Below, piece by piece: positions 1-9,200 of a DNA stretch of 64,000 nt. The translations under genes and the position numbers were made by a program. Source of the DNA: Pseudoduganella plicata (lineage in GTDB: Bacteria; Pseudomonadota; Gammaproteobacteria; Burkholderiales; Burkholderiaceae_D); contig NZ_CP038026.1 in the NCBI RefSeq assembly GCF_004421005.1, forward strand, positions 62,001 through 126,000, read 5' to 3'. The number at the start of each line of letters is the position of its first letter. The stretch's first letter is position 1. Under the pieces are notes generated by a model. That model saw only the letters and a program-made list of their open reading frames with translations. It ran no database searches and was not told where the DNA came from.

Positions 1-1
1 G

Positions 2-1519
2 TTCTTCCTGATTACTCTGCTGCTCGTCGGCCTGACCGGCTGGTCCGCACTGCGCGCCATGAACGAGCGCAATGCCGCCGGCTTTACCGAGGCTGGTCAG
101 TTGCTCGATGCCGTCGACAGTGCGCGTGTGGCACAGGTCGAGTTCAAGATCCAGGTGCAGGAGTGGAAAAATATCCTGCTGCGCAGCTATGACGACGAAC
201 ACATGACGACGTATCGCGGCAAGTTCGTGAAGGCGGGTGACGTAACGTCGAAGCAGCTGGCCTCGCTGAAAGGGACGATGACGGCACTGCAGCTGGACAC
301 GGCGATCGTCGAGGAGGCAACGCGCCTGCACGGCGACCTGCAGCAGCGCTACCTGACGGCGCTGCAGCAGTACGTGGTGGGCGATCCCGCCAGCGCCAAG
401 GTTGTCGACGGCCTCGTCAAGGGCATGGACCGCGCGCCGACGGAACAGATCGACAAGATCGTCGCGTTCATCGAGAAAGCGGCGTCCGAACGCATGGCTG
501 CGGTCGAGGCGAAGAATGCGAACGATTACGCGCGCTCGGTCTGGCTGCTGCTGGCGTTGCTCGTGGCCGCCGTTGCCATCGGCACCGTCATCGTCGTGAC
601 GCTGGTACGCGGCATCACCGGACCGCTGGCGCGCGCCGTGTCGATCGCCCGCGACGTGGCGGACGGCGACCTGCGCGCAGACGTGCGGTCGACCCGCAAG
701 GACGAGATCGGCGAGCTGCTGCGCGCACTGGGCACGATGAGCGGCAACCTGTCGCGCATCGTCACCCAGGTACGGGGCGGCACGCAGGCCATCGCGCTGG
801 CGTCGGCCGAGATCGCCACGGGCAATGCCGACCTGTCGGCCCGGACGGAAGACATGGCCGGTTCGCTGGAAGAGACGGCATCGTCGATGACGGAAATCAC
901 CAGCACCGTCAGCCAGAACAGCGAGAACGCCAGCGAGGCGGCCCGTCTGGCCAGCGCGGCATCGGGTGTCTCCAGTCGCGGCAGCCAGACGGTGGCCGAG
1001 GTGGTGGCATCGATGAGCGCGATCGGCGAAAGCTCCGGCAAGATCGCGGAAATCATCGGCGTGATCGACGGCATCGCGTTCCAGACCAACATCCTGGCCC
1101 TGAACGCCGCGGTGGAAGCGGCCCGCGCGGGCGAGCAGGGCCGCGGCTTCGCCGTCGTCGCGAGCGAAGTGCGCAACCTGGCGCAGCGCTCGTCGGCCGC
1201 GGCCAAGGAGATCCGTGAGCTGATCACCTCGTCCGTGGCGGAAGTGGGCTCCGGCCGCGCGCTGGTAGACCGCGCCGGCGCCACGATGCGCGAAGTGCTG
1301 ACGAGCGTCGAGCAGGTCAGTGCGGTCGTCACGGAAATTTCGCTCGCAAGTAACGAGCAGCAGGAAGGTATCGCCCAGATCGGTACTGCCATCGCGCATA
1401 TCGACAGCGTGACGCAGCAGAACGCAGCGCTGGTGGAGCAGGCCGCCGCGGCAGCCGAATCGCTGAGGGAGCAGGCGCGCGAGCTGGATGAGGCGGTGGC
1501 CATCTTCAAGCTGCGTTGA
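2..1519 (+). CDS. methyl-accepting chemotaxis protein, 5' end outside window
   Basis: Transmembrane chemoreceptor that would signal to CheA/CheW. The reading frame is open from base 2, and the first visible residues form a hydrophobic helix ending in WSALRAM, so the true start lies upstream and the ATG at 59 is internal. After it comes a periplasmic four-helix-type sensor of about 150 residues, a second membrane helix ([20 protein letters not shown]), a HAMP domain, and the cytoplasmic signalling hairpin with the conserved tip [20 protein letters not shown]. No C-terminal NWETF-like CheR/CheB docking pentapeptide is seen; the protein ends in AIFKLR. The ligand cannot be told from sequence. 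A good hairpin terminator follows at 1563. Confidence 0.95.
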   Translation, partial: FFLITLLLVGLTGWSALRAMNERNAAGFTEAGQLLDAVDSARVAQVEFKIQVQEWKNILLRSYDDEHMTTYRGKFVKAGDVTSKQLASLKGTMTALQLDTAIVEEATRLHGDLQQRYLTALQQYVVGDPASAKVVDGLVKGMDRAPTEQIDKIVAFIEKAASERMAAVEAKNANDYARSVWLLLALLVAAVAIGTVIVVTLVRGITGPLARAVSIARDVADGDLRADVRSTRKDEIGELLRALGTMSGNLSRIVTQVRGGTQAIALASAEIATGNADLSARTEDMAGSLEETASSMTEITSTVSQNSENASEAARLASAASGVSSRGSQTVAEVVASMSAIGESSGKIAEIIGVIDGIAFQTNILALNAAVEAARAGEQGRGFAVVASEVRNLAQRSSAAAKEIRELITSSVAEVGSGRALVDRAGATMREVLTSVEQVSAVVTEISLASNEQQEGIAQIGTAIAHIDSVTQQNAALVEQAAAAAESLREQARELDEAVAIFKLR

Positions 1520-1521
1520 CA

Positions 1522-1552
1522 ACCCGGGACAGTCCCCTGTTTTGGGGAAATG
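1522..1552. repeat. dispersed 31-base repeat, copy 1
   Basis: This stretch matches 43358-43388 at 28 of 31 bases (ACCCGGGACAG, CCCCTGTTTTG and GGAAA blocks). Both copies lie just downstream of a gene and outside coding sequence, which is typical of a short intergenic repeat family. Confidence 0.5.
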
Positions 1553-1562
1553 GTTCGTCAAG

Positions 1563-1587
1563 ACCCGGGTCCGTCCCGGGTTTTTTT
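1563..1587 (+). terminator. Rho-independent terminator of the chemoreceptor gene
   Basis: Perfect 7-bp stem (ACCCGGG / CCCGGGT) with a 5-base loop, followed by a run of T. It lies 44 bases after the receptor stop and overlaps the stop codon of the convergent Rrf2 gene. Confidence 0.85.
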
Positions 1588-1999
1588 ATGGCACCGCGCT
1601 CTTTGCCAGGTCCGCCAGCGTCACGCTGCCAAAGCGTTCCAGCAACAGTTCTTCGGCCTGCCGCAATGCGCCGCCCAACTCGACGTTGACGGCCCGCTCG
1701 ATAAGGCACCCCGCGTGGTCGCTGCTGATGCCGATGGCGAACACGGACGGGCTGCCCAGCGCCCGATGAATGTCCAGCAGCGAGATTTCGCTCAGCGGGC
1801 GGGCCAGCACCCAGCCGCCGCCGTGGCCCTTTTCCGATTGCACGTACCCCGCGTCGCGCAGGCCGGCCATGGTCCGGCGCACCACGACCGGGTTGGTGGA
1901 GAGCATGTGCGCGATGGCGTCGGACGTGGCGCGGCCCGCATGGGCGTCCATGTGGATCAGCACGTGCAGCATGCGCGATAGTCGGCTGTCGGATCTCAT
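1586..1999 (-). CDS. Rrf2 family transcriptional regulator
   Basis: DNA-binding repressor of 137 residues, the usual size for Rrf2 proteins. An N-terminal winged helix (residues 5-60, with the family-typical TNPVVVRRTMAGLRDAGYV recognition region) precedes a short dimerisation tail. Only one cysteine (C98) is visible, so the three-cysteine cluster of IscR/NsrR is absent; this argues against an Fe-S sensor and for the YwnA-like redox or electrophile sensing branch (inference). It is divergent from the flavoprotein at 2103, and a 19-base palindrome at 2019-2037 lies between them as a probable operator. Confidence 0.88.
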   Translation of the reverse strand: MRSDSRLSRMLHVLIHMDAHAGRATSDAIAHMLSTNPVVVRRTMAGLRDAGYVQSEKGHGGGWVLARPLSEISLLDIHRALGSPSVFAIGISSDHAGCLIERAVNVELGGALRQAEELLLERFGSVTLADLAKSAVP

Positions 2000-2018
2000 T
2001 ACTGGATTCTACACCTTG

Positions 2019-2037
2019 CGCAACTAATGGAGTTGCG
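2019..2037. promoter_or_regulatory. palindromic operator, probably for Rrf2
   Basis: Perfect inverted repeat CGCAACT-AATGG-AGTTGCG in the 103-base divergent space between the Rrf2 gene and the flavoprotein gene. Half-site size and position fit a dimeric regulator controlling both directions. Binding is inferred, not shown. Confidence 0.55.
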
Positions 2038-2102
2038 TGAGAAGGCGATCCGTGAAAGAATCACTCATGAAACAACCCGAGTTACATAATCACGGAGGAA
2101 TC

Positions 2103-3008
2103 ATGGATGTCATCGTTATTGGCGGCAGCTTTGCCGGTCTGTCTGCGGCGCTGCAACTGGCACGGGCGCGCCGCCGTGTGCTGCTGATCGACGCGGGCGA
2201 GCCGCGCAACCGCTTTGCCGCCACCGCTCACGGCTTCCTGGGGCAGGACGGCGTGGCGCCGCACGCCATCCGTGCCACTGCGCGGGCGCAGCTGGCGGCC
2301 TATCCGACTGTCCGCTTCCACGAAGGCGCCGCGACGGCGGTCACGCGATCCACAACGGCGTCGGCCGAAGGTTTCAGCGTCACGTGTGCCGATGGCAGCA
2401 GGCATGGCGCGGCACGCCTGATCCTGGCCACGGGCGTGCGGGATACTTTGCCGGACGTGCCGGGCCTGCGCGAAAGGTGGGGCAGGACGGTGCTGCACTG
2501 CCCGTACTGCCATGGCTACGAGCTGCACGGCGCGCCGGTGGGCGTGCTCGCGGGCCACGAGAAATCGGCCCACCAGGCCGCATTGCTGCCGGACTGGGGG
2601 CCGACCACGTACTTTACGCAAGGGGCGTTCGAGCCGGACGGCGAACAAACCGCGCTGCTGACGGCGCGCGGCGTGACGATCGAACGCACGCCTGTCGTTG
2701 CGCTGCTGGGCGAGGCGCCGGCGCTGACGGGCGTGCGGCTGGCGGACGGACGCGTCGTGCCGCTGGGCGGCCTGTTTGTTGCGCCGCGCACGGATCCGGG
2801 GCCGCTGGCCGGTCAGCTGGGATGCGCGGTGGACGACGGCATGACCGGACCGCTGGTGCGCGTCGATGCGATGCAGCAGACGACGGTGCCGGGCGTGTAC
2901 GCGGCGGGCGATGCCGCCACGATCATGCACAACGCAACGTTCGCCTCGGCGGCCGGCGTCATGGCCGGCGTCGCAGTGCACCAGTCGCTGGCGATGGCTA
3001 CCAGATGA
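2103..3008 (+). CDS. thioredoxin reductase-like NAD(P)/FAD oxidoreductase
   Basis: Soluble flavoprotein of 301 residues expected to move electrons between NAD(P)H, FAD and a disulfide. The FAD-binding GGSFAG lies at residues 7-12, a redox pair C133-P-Y-C136 sits in CPYCHGYE, and a second FAD motif (GVYAAGDAA) lies near residue 270. The ATG at 2103 was chosen because GGAGG precedes it at 6 to 10 bases; an upstream in-frame ATG at 2037 lacks this and would cut into the operator. The layout matches the thioredoxin reductase fold, but the physiological substrate is unknown. Its divergent Rrf2 neighbour suggests induction by redox or electrophile stress. The 3' end overlaps the convergent transferase gene by 11 bases. 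Confidence 0.9.
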   Translation: MDVIVIGGSFAGLSAALQLARARRRVLLIDAGEPRNRFAATAHGFLGQDGVAPHAIRATARAQLAAYPTVRFHEGAATAVTRSTTASAEGFSVTCADGSRHGAARLILATGVRDTLPDVPGLRERWGRTVLHCPYCHGYELHGAPVGVLAGHEKSAHQAALLPDWGPTTYFTQGAFEPDGEQTALLTARGVTIERTPVVALLGEAPALTGVRLADGRVVPLGGLFVAPRTDPGPLAGQLGCAVDDGMTGPLVRVDAMQQTTVPGVYAAGDAATIMHNATFASAAGVMAGVAVHQSLAMATR

Positions 3009-3687
3009 CAGCCGTCAGCACGTCGCCGTCGGGCAGCCGCCGCCAGTGCGCCTGCACGGGCGTGCCCACGGCCCAATGCGGGGACAGCGGTTCGGCCACG
3101 ATGAAGGTCAGACGGTCGGTGTCGATGGCCGTCACCCGCACGGCGGAAAAGTCGAAGAAGCGGCCGACGGCGCCGTACGCGGCCTTGTAGAAGCTTTCCT
3201 TGGCGGAGAAGACCAGCGGCAGCAGCGCGTCGCGGTCGGCGCCCAGCAGGCGCAGCTCATCGGCGCTTACGGCCAGGCTGGCAAGGCTGTCCAGCTGCTC
3301 CGGCGTGGCGGGCGACTCGATGTCGATGCCCACGCCGTGCCATGCCCCGGCCGGCAGGGCGACGGCGCCCGCACGGCGGCCGTTATGCGTGATGCTGCCG
3401 ATCGCACCGACGGGCCACAGCGGCTGGCGTCCGGTGCCGGTGCCGATGTCGGTAACCGGCAGGCCGGCCGCCGCCAGCGCGTGACGGGCGGCCAGCCGGC
3501 CATGAAAATACTCGGCCTGGCGCTTGCGCACGCTGCGCTCGATATGCGCCGGCAGTGCCAGCGCGTGGGCGGCAAAGGCGGCCGGGGTGAAGGCTTCGGC
3601 TGTAAACTCGATCAACTGCACGGCCAGCGTGGGCGCATCGGGCAGTGGCCAGGGGAGCACGTGAGGCCGGGCGATAAAGGGTGGCAT
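2998..3687 (-). CDS. 4'-phosphopantetheinyl transferase, Sfp/EntD superfamily
   Basis: Transfers the phosphopantetheine arm of CoA to carrier-protein domains of polyketide, peptide or fatty-acid synthases. Three family motifs are present: GRQPLWPVGAIGSITH in the centre, the magnesium-binding GVGIDIE, and FSAKESFYKAAYG, where K and E are catalytic. Size (229 residues from this ATG) fits the Sfp type rather than the small AcpS type. A GTG at 3711 would add eight residues; neither start has a clear ribosome site. No synthase gene is visible here, so the client is unknown. Confidence 0.88.
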   Translation of the reverse strand: MPPFIARPHVLPWPLPDAPTLAVQLIEFTAEAFTPAAFAAHALALPAHIERSVRKRQAEYFHGRLAARHALAAAGLPVTDIGTGTGRQPLWPVGAIGSITHNGRRAGAVALPAGAWHGVGIDIESPATPEQLDSLASLAVSADELRLLGADRDALLPLVFSAKESFYKAAYGAVGRFFDFSAVRVTAIDTDRLTFIVAEPLSPHWAVGTPVQAHWRRLPDGDVLTAVIW

Positions 3688-3748
3688 GTCGGACAAGATT
3701 AACGCGAACACCCTACAATAGCGCTATCGACCACGAACGCAAAGACCG

Positions 3749-4699
3749 ATGAAGCCGGAAATCCTCGTCATGGCCCCCAGTCCGTCCGCTCCCGTCATGG
3801 AGCAGCTGGATGCGCAGTTCGCGTGCCACCACCTGTGGCGGGAACCAGCCGCCGGGCACGACGCCTTTATCGCGGCCGTCGGCGCCAACGTGCGCGGCCT
3901 TGCGACGACCGGCACGATCGGCATGGACGCGGCGCTGGCCGCGCGCCTGCCGCGCCTGGAGATCGTGGCCGTCAACGGCATCGGCGTGGACGCCGTCGAT
4001 TTCACGGTCACGCGCGCACGCGGCATCAAGGTGACGAACACGCCGGGCGTGCTGACGGACGACGTGGCCGACCTTGCGGTGGCGCTGCTGCTGGCCGCCG
4101 CGCGCCGCATTCCCGCGCTCGATCATTATGTACGCGGCGGCTCATGGGGCGCCCGCGTGCCGCTGACACCGGCACGCACACTACGCGGCAAGACGGCCGG
4201 CATCTATGGATTCGGGCGCATCGGCAAGGCCGTCGCGGCGCGGCTCGCCGGCTTCGGCATGGCGTTGCGTTACTACCAGCCGAACGTGGTGGCCGATACC
4301 GACGTGCCGCGCAGCGCATCCTTGCTGGCGCTGGCGCAGGAGGCGGACTACCTGGTCGTCTGCGCGCCGGGCGGCGCGGCCACGCGCGGGCTCGTCGACG
4401 CGGGCGTGCTGGCGGCGCTGGGGCCGCAGGGCACGCTGGTCAATGTGGCGCGGGGATCGATCGTCGATGAAACGGCGTTGACGGCGGCGCTGGCGAACGG
4501 CACGCTGGGGGCGGCGGCGCTGGACGTTTTCGCGAACGAGCCGCAAGTGCCGGCCGCGCTGACGGCGCTGCCCAATGTCGTGCTGACGCCCCATGTGGGC
4601 AGCCTGACCGTGGAGACGCGCCATGCGATGGGCCAGCTGGTGGTGGACAACCTGCTGGCACACTTCGCGGGCGCACGGCTGCTGACGCCCGTCCAGTAA
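3749..4699 (+). CDS. D-2-hydroxyacid dehydrogenase (glyoxylate/hydroxypyruvate reductase type)
   Basis: NAD(P)-dependent cytosolic reductase of 316 residues. The Rossmann motif GFGRIG lies at about residue 154, and the catalytic set is in place: Arg in VNVARGS (about 233), Glu in FANEP (about 262) and His in LTPHVGS (about 281). The closest family picture is glyoxylate or hydroxypyruvate reductase, but the exact 2-keto acid cannot be assigned. A TACAAT hexamer at 3714-3719 in the 37-base gap to the transferase is a possible -10 element. The gene is not in an operon: its neighbours face away on one side and converge on the other. Confidence 0.88.
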   Translation: MKPEILVMAPSPSAPVMEQLDAQFACHHLWREPAAGHDAFIAAVGANVRGLATTGTIGMDAALAARLPRLEIVAVNGIGVDAVDFTVTRARGIKVTNTPGVLTDDVADLAVALLLAAARRIPALDHYVRGGSWGARVPLTPARTLRGKTAGIYGFGRIGKAVAARLAGFGMALRYYQPNVVADTDVPRSASLLALAQEADYLVVCAPGGAATRGLVDAGVLAALGPQGTLVNVARGSIVDETALTAALANGTLGAAALDVFANEPQVPAALTALPNVVLTPHVGSLTVETRHAMGQLVVDNLLAHFAGARLLTPVQ

Positions 4700-4700
4700 A

Positions 4701-4724
4701 GGCTGCCGCAGGGTTGCGGCGGCC
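4701..4724. terminator. hairpin between convergent genes
   Basis: GGCTGCCGC pairs with GCGGCGGCC across a 6-base loop with one T-G pair. It fills the gap between the convergent dehydrogenase and AraC genes. There is no long T run, so termination is less certain. Confidence 0.4.
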
Positions 4725-5608
4725 TAAGGCGTCGTGCCGTGCAGCGCCCGTTCGCGGAACTGCTTCGGCGTGACGCCCATCAGCTTCTTGAACAGGCGGC
4801 TGAAGTAGGCGGGGTCGCGAAAGCCCAGTTCCTCGCCCACGCTGGCGATGGAAGCGGGCATGTACGTCAGCTTGCGGCACGCTTCCAGCAGCAGGCGCCC
4901 CTGCGCCATGTCGAATGCCGACTTGTCGGCCAGCTTTTCGCAGACGCGCGAGAGCCGCGCGGGCGTGACGCCCAGTTCCTCCGCATAACGCGCCACCAGC
5001 CACTGTTCGCGGTAGTGCTGCTCGACGAGGGCGCGGAAGGCGCTGAACAGTTCGAAGTCCTCGCGGCCCGATTCGTCCGCCAGGCGGCGCTCCGTGTCGA
5101 GCCGCACCAGCAGCAGCAGGATGCCGCGCGCCAGCCATTCCACCATCAGCGGCTGGCCGTAGCGGGGCCCGCGCGCTTCCGCCGCCAGTTCGCGCAGCAG
5201 GGCGGTCAGGCGCTCGCGCACCTCGGGTGCCTCCTGCAGCCGCAATGCCTGGGGGCGCTCGAACAGCGGCGCGAACAGGTTCAGCGACGCCACGATGCGG
5301 TGATCGATCGAGACCACCCAGCCGTCGGCCTGGTCGCGGAACCCGCACGAGTGCGGGATGGTCGGCGGAATCGCGATGACGGCCGGGCCGTCGCATTGCC
5401 AGACCATGTTTTCCACCTGCGCCGTGGCGCGCCCCGTCATCAGGAACACGAGCTGGTACAGGCCGCGGTGTACGTGCGGTCCCACGTGCCAGCCCTTCGG
5501 GCGCTCGTATGGCAGGATCGGTTCGATGTGGACGAACTCGGCATTGTTGATGGCCGCGTTGTCGCCGTACAGGGCAAAGCGGGGCATTTCGCGGGGCAGC
5601 GTTTTCAT
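4724..5608 (-). CDS. AraC family transcriptional regulator
   Basis: Ligand-responsive DNA-binding protein of 294 residues. Residues 40-100 form a cupin-like sensor (HVGPHVHRGLYQLVFLMTG, with metal-type histidines), and the last 100 residues carry the two helix-turn-helix units ending in the family signature DPAYFSRLFKKLMGVTPKQFR. The overall layout recalls PobR-type regulators of aromatic catabolism, but no aromatic pathway gene is adjacent. The ligand and target are unknown. Confidence 0.9.
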   Translation of the reverse strand: MKTLPREMPRFALYGDNAAINNAEFVHIEPILPYERPKGWHVGPHVHRGLYQLVFLMTGRATAQVENMVWQCDGPAVIAIPPTIPHSCGFRDQADGWVVSIDHRIVASLNLFAPLFERPQALRLQEAPEVRERLTALLRELAAEARGPRYGQPLMVEWLARGILLLLVRLDTERRLADESGREDFELFSAFRALVEQHYREQWLVARYAEELGVTPARLSRVCEKLADKSAFDMAQGRLLLEACRKLTYMPASIASVGEELGFRDPAYFSRLFKKLMGVTPKQFRERALHGTTP

Positions 5609-5639
5609 GGCGTCAGTGTATCCCGTTAGCGGCCATGGC

Positions 5640-6107
5640 TCAAAGGGGCAGCGCGGTCTGGTACTTCACCTCGCGCAGCGCCACGTTGGTGTTGATCTGC
5701 GAAACGCCCTGCAGCTTGAACATGACCTCGTGCAGGAAGTTCTGGTAGGCCTCCATGTCCGGCACGATCACCTTGATCGTGTAGTCGGAATTGCCCGTCG
5801 TCTCGTAGCATTCCACCACTTCGGCGCGTGCCTGCATGGCGCTCTCGAACGCCTCGACGACGCCGGCCGAGTGGCGGTTCAGCGAAACGTGGGCCAGGCA
5901 GCACACCATGAGCCCGACCTTGCGGCGGTCCACCAGCGCCGCGTAGCGTGTGATGTAGCCATTGTCTTCCAGCTCTTTCTGCCGGCGCCAGCATGGCGTG
6001 GCCGACAGGCCCACTGCCTCCGCCAGCTCGGCCGTGGACAGGCGGCTGTTCTTCTGCAGAGCAGCCAGGATTTTCACGGAAGACGCGTCCAGGGTATGGT
6101 TTTTCAT
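5640..6107 (-). CDS. Lrp/AsnC family regulator of the indolepyruvate oxidoreductase
   Basis: Amino-acid-sensing regulator of 155 residues: N-terminal helix-turn-helix (residues 5-60, LSTAELAEAVGLSATPCWRR) and a C-terminal RAM/effector domain (70-150, with GNSDYTIKV). It is divergent from the 6238 gene across 130 AT-rich bases, so control of that gene in response to an aromatic or branched amino acid is likely (inference from arrangement). Confidence 0.9.
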   Translation of the reverse strand: MKNHTLDASSVKILAALQKNSRLSTAELAEAVGLSATPCWRRQKELEDNGYITRYAALVDRRKVGLMVCCLAHVSLNRHSAGVVEAFESAMQARAEVVECYETTGNSDYTIKVIVPDMEAYQNFLHEVMFKLQGVSQINTNVALREVKYQTALPL

Positions 6108-6237
6108 TTTGGGGTCGAAAACCGAAAAGATTTACCAAAACAGTAGCACACACAACAATAAATAGGGAAATTATTCCGCCACCGCGCAACTAAGATCTTC
6201 GGCACGGAGACAAAGCCCATCGAGGCAAGGAATAATA

Positions 6238-9200
6238 ATGAATGCCCATACCACGCAAGGCGCCGCCGCGCTGCAGGCCGCCACGCCCCCATCCAACGCG
6301 CCCGTTGCTGGCACCACTGCCGATCCCGCGATAGTCGATCCCCGATACGCCTTGCAGGACAACCTGACCCGCGAGTCGGGCCGGGTCTTCCTCACCGGCA
6401 CCCAGGCGCTGGTGCGCCTGTTGACCATGCAGAAGCGCCTGGACGCCGCCCGGGGCCTGAATACCGCCGGCTTTGTCAGCGGCTATCGCGGCTCGCCGCT
6501 GGGCGCTGTCGACCAGGAGATGTGGCGCGCGCAGAAGCACCTGGCGGCGCATGCCGTCGAGTTCCTGCCGGCCATCAACGAGGACCTGGGCGCCACCGCC
6601 GTGCTGGGGTCGCAGCAGGTCGAGACGGATCCCACCCGCAAGGTCGATGGCGTATTCGCCATGTGGTACGGCAAGGGCCCCGGGGTGGACCGCTCCGGCG
6701 ACGCGCTCAAGCACGGCAACGCGTACGGCTCGTCGCCGCACGGCGGCGTGCTGGTGGTGCTGGGCGACGACCATGGCTGCGTGTCGTCGTCGATGCCGCA
6801 CCAGAGCGAGGCGGCACTGATGGCCTGGAGCATGCCCGTGCTGAACCCGGCCAATATCGAGGAATACCTGGAATTCGGCCTGTACGGCTGGGCGCTGTCG
6901 CGCTTTTCCGGCAACTGGGTCGGCTTCAAGGCGATCTCGGAGACGGTGGAGGGCGGCGCCGTCGTCGAGCTGCCGGCCATGCCGTGCTACGTCACCCCGA
7001 AGGACTATACGTACCCCTCGGAAGGCCTGCATTACCGCTGGCCGGACCTGCCCAGCCTGAAGATCGAGCAGCGCGTGGCCGCCAAGCTGGACGCCGTGCG
7101 CGCGTTCGCCCGCGTCAATTCGATCGACCGCTTCGTCGCGACGGCACCGCACGCGACACTGGGCATCGTCAGCGCCGGCAAGGCCTACCTGGATCTGGTG
7201 GAAGCGCTGCAGCGCATGGGATTGACGCCGGCGCGGCTGGAAGAACTGGGCATCCGCCTGTACAAGCCGGGCCTCACGTGGCCGCTGGAGCCCAACCGGC
7301 TGGACCGCTTTACCGAGGGCCTGCGCGAGGTGCTGGTGGTCGAAGAGAAGGATCCCGTCATCGAGCAGCAGATCAAGAACCACCTGTACAACCGTGCCGC
7401 CGGGCGGCGCCCGCAGGTGCTGGGCAAGACGGACCTGGCGGGACAGCCGCTGCTGGCCGCCATCGGCGAGCTGCGGCCGTCGCGCATCGCTCCGGCCCTG
7501 GTCCGCTGGCTGGCACCGCACCTGCCGCAGCTGGACCTGCCGCGCTACCTGGCGGACTTCTGCGCCGCCGCCGTCAAGGCCGATCCGGCCAACGCGCTCC
7601 GCACGCCGTACTTCTGCTCGGGCTGCCCGCACAACACGTCCACCAGGGTTCCCGAGGGCAGCACGGCGATCGCCGGCATCGGCTGTCACTTCATGGCGAC
7701 GTGGATGGAGCGCGACACGGTGCAGCTGACGCAGATGGGCGGAGAGGGCGTCACGTGGGTCGCCGCGTCGCGCTTCGTCGGCCGCCCGCACGTGTTCCAG
7801 AATCTGGGTGACGGCACGTATTACCACTCCGGCTTCCTGGCGCTGCGCCAGGCGGTCGCGGCGCGCGCCAACATCACGTACAAGATCCTGTACAACGACG
7901 CCGTGGCGATGACGGGCGGCCAGCCGGTCGATGGCAAGCTGACGGTGCCGCAGATCGTCCAGCAGGTGCTGACGGAAGGCGCCGTGCGCGCGGTGATCGT
8001 CACCGACCAGCCGGAGAATTACCGCGACGTGAAACTGCCGGCCGGCGTCACGGTGCACCATCGCTCCGAGCTGGACATGGTGCAGCGCCAGCTGCGCGAG
8101 ATACAGAACGTGACCGTGCTGGTGTACGACCAGACCTGTGCGGCCGAGAAGCGCCGCCGGCGCAAGAAGAACACGGCCACGCATACGGAGTTCCCCGATC
8201 CGCCGCGCCGCGTCGTCATCAACGAAGAAGTCTGCGAAGGCTGCGGCGACTGCGGCGTGCAGTCGAACTGCCTGTCGATCCTGCCGCTGGAAACACCGCT
8301 GGGCAGGAAGCGCCAGATCGAGCAGGCATCGTGCAACAAGGACTACTCGTGCGTGGAAGGCTTCTGCCCCAGCTTTGTTTCCGTGCTGGGCGGACAGATG
8401 AAGAAGCCGGCCGCGGCCAGGCTGGACGTCGCCGGCATCGAAGCCACGCTGGCCGCGTTTCCGCCGCCGCCCCCGTATGACTTTACAAGCGCGAAGCCGT
8501 TCGAGATGCTCGTGGCCGGCGTCGGCGGCACCGGTGTCGTGACCATTGGCGCGCTGATCACGATGGCCGCGCACCTGGAAGGGAAGGGTGCCTCGACCCT
8601 GGACTTCATGGGCTTTGCGCAAAAGGGTGGTGCCGTCATGTCGCACGTGCGCGTCGCCGCTTCGCCGCGTGCGCTGCACCAGGTCCGCATCGACCTGCAG
8701 CAGGCCGATGCCGTGCTGGCGTGCGACGTCGTGGTCGCCGCCATGCCGGACGCGCTGGCCGTCATGCGCCACGGGCATACGCAGGTGATCGCGAACGAAC
8801 GGGAAATCCCCACCGCGAAGTTCACCCGCAATCCCGACGCCAGTAACGACATGGGCGGCCTGTTCGCCCAGCTGCGCCGGGCCGCCGGCGATGCCAGTGT
8901 CCATGGCTTGGACGCGCAGGAGCTGGCCACGCGCCTGCTGGGCGAGCCCATCGCCGGCAATATGCTGATGCTGGGCTACGCGTGGCAGAGGGGGCTCGTG
9001 CCCGTCTCGCTGGCGGCCCTGCTGCGCGCGGTGGAGCTGAACAACGTGGCCGTGCCGATGAACCGGCTGGCGCTGATGCTGGGCCGCCTGGCCGCTGCCG
9101 ACATGAAAGCGCTGGAGGGGCTGGCTGGCAGCGGCAAGGTCGTGCAGTTCACGGCGCCGGCCACGCTGGAGGAACTGGTCGCGCAGCGTATGCCGCGCCT

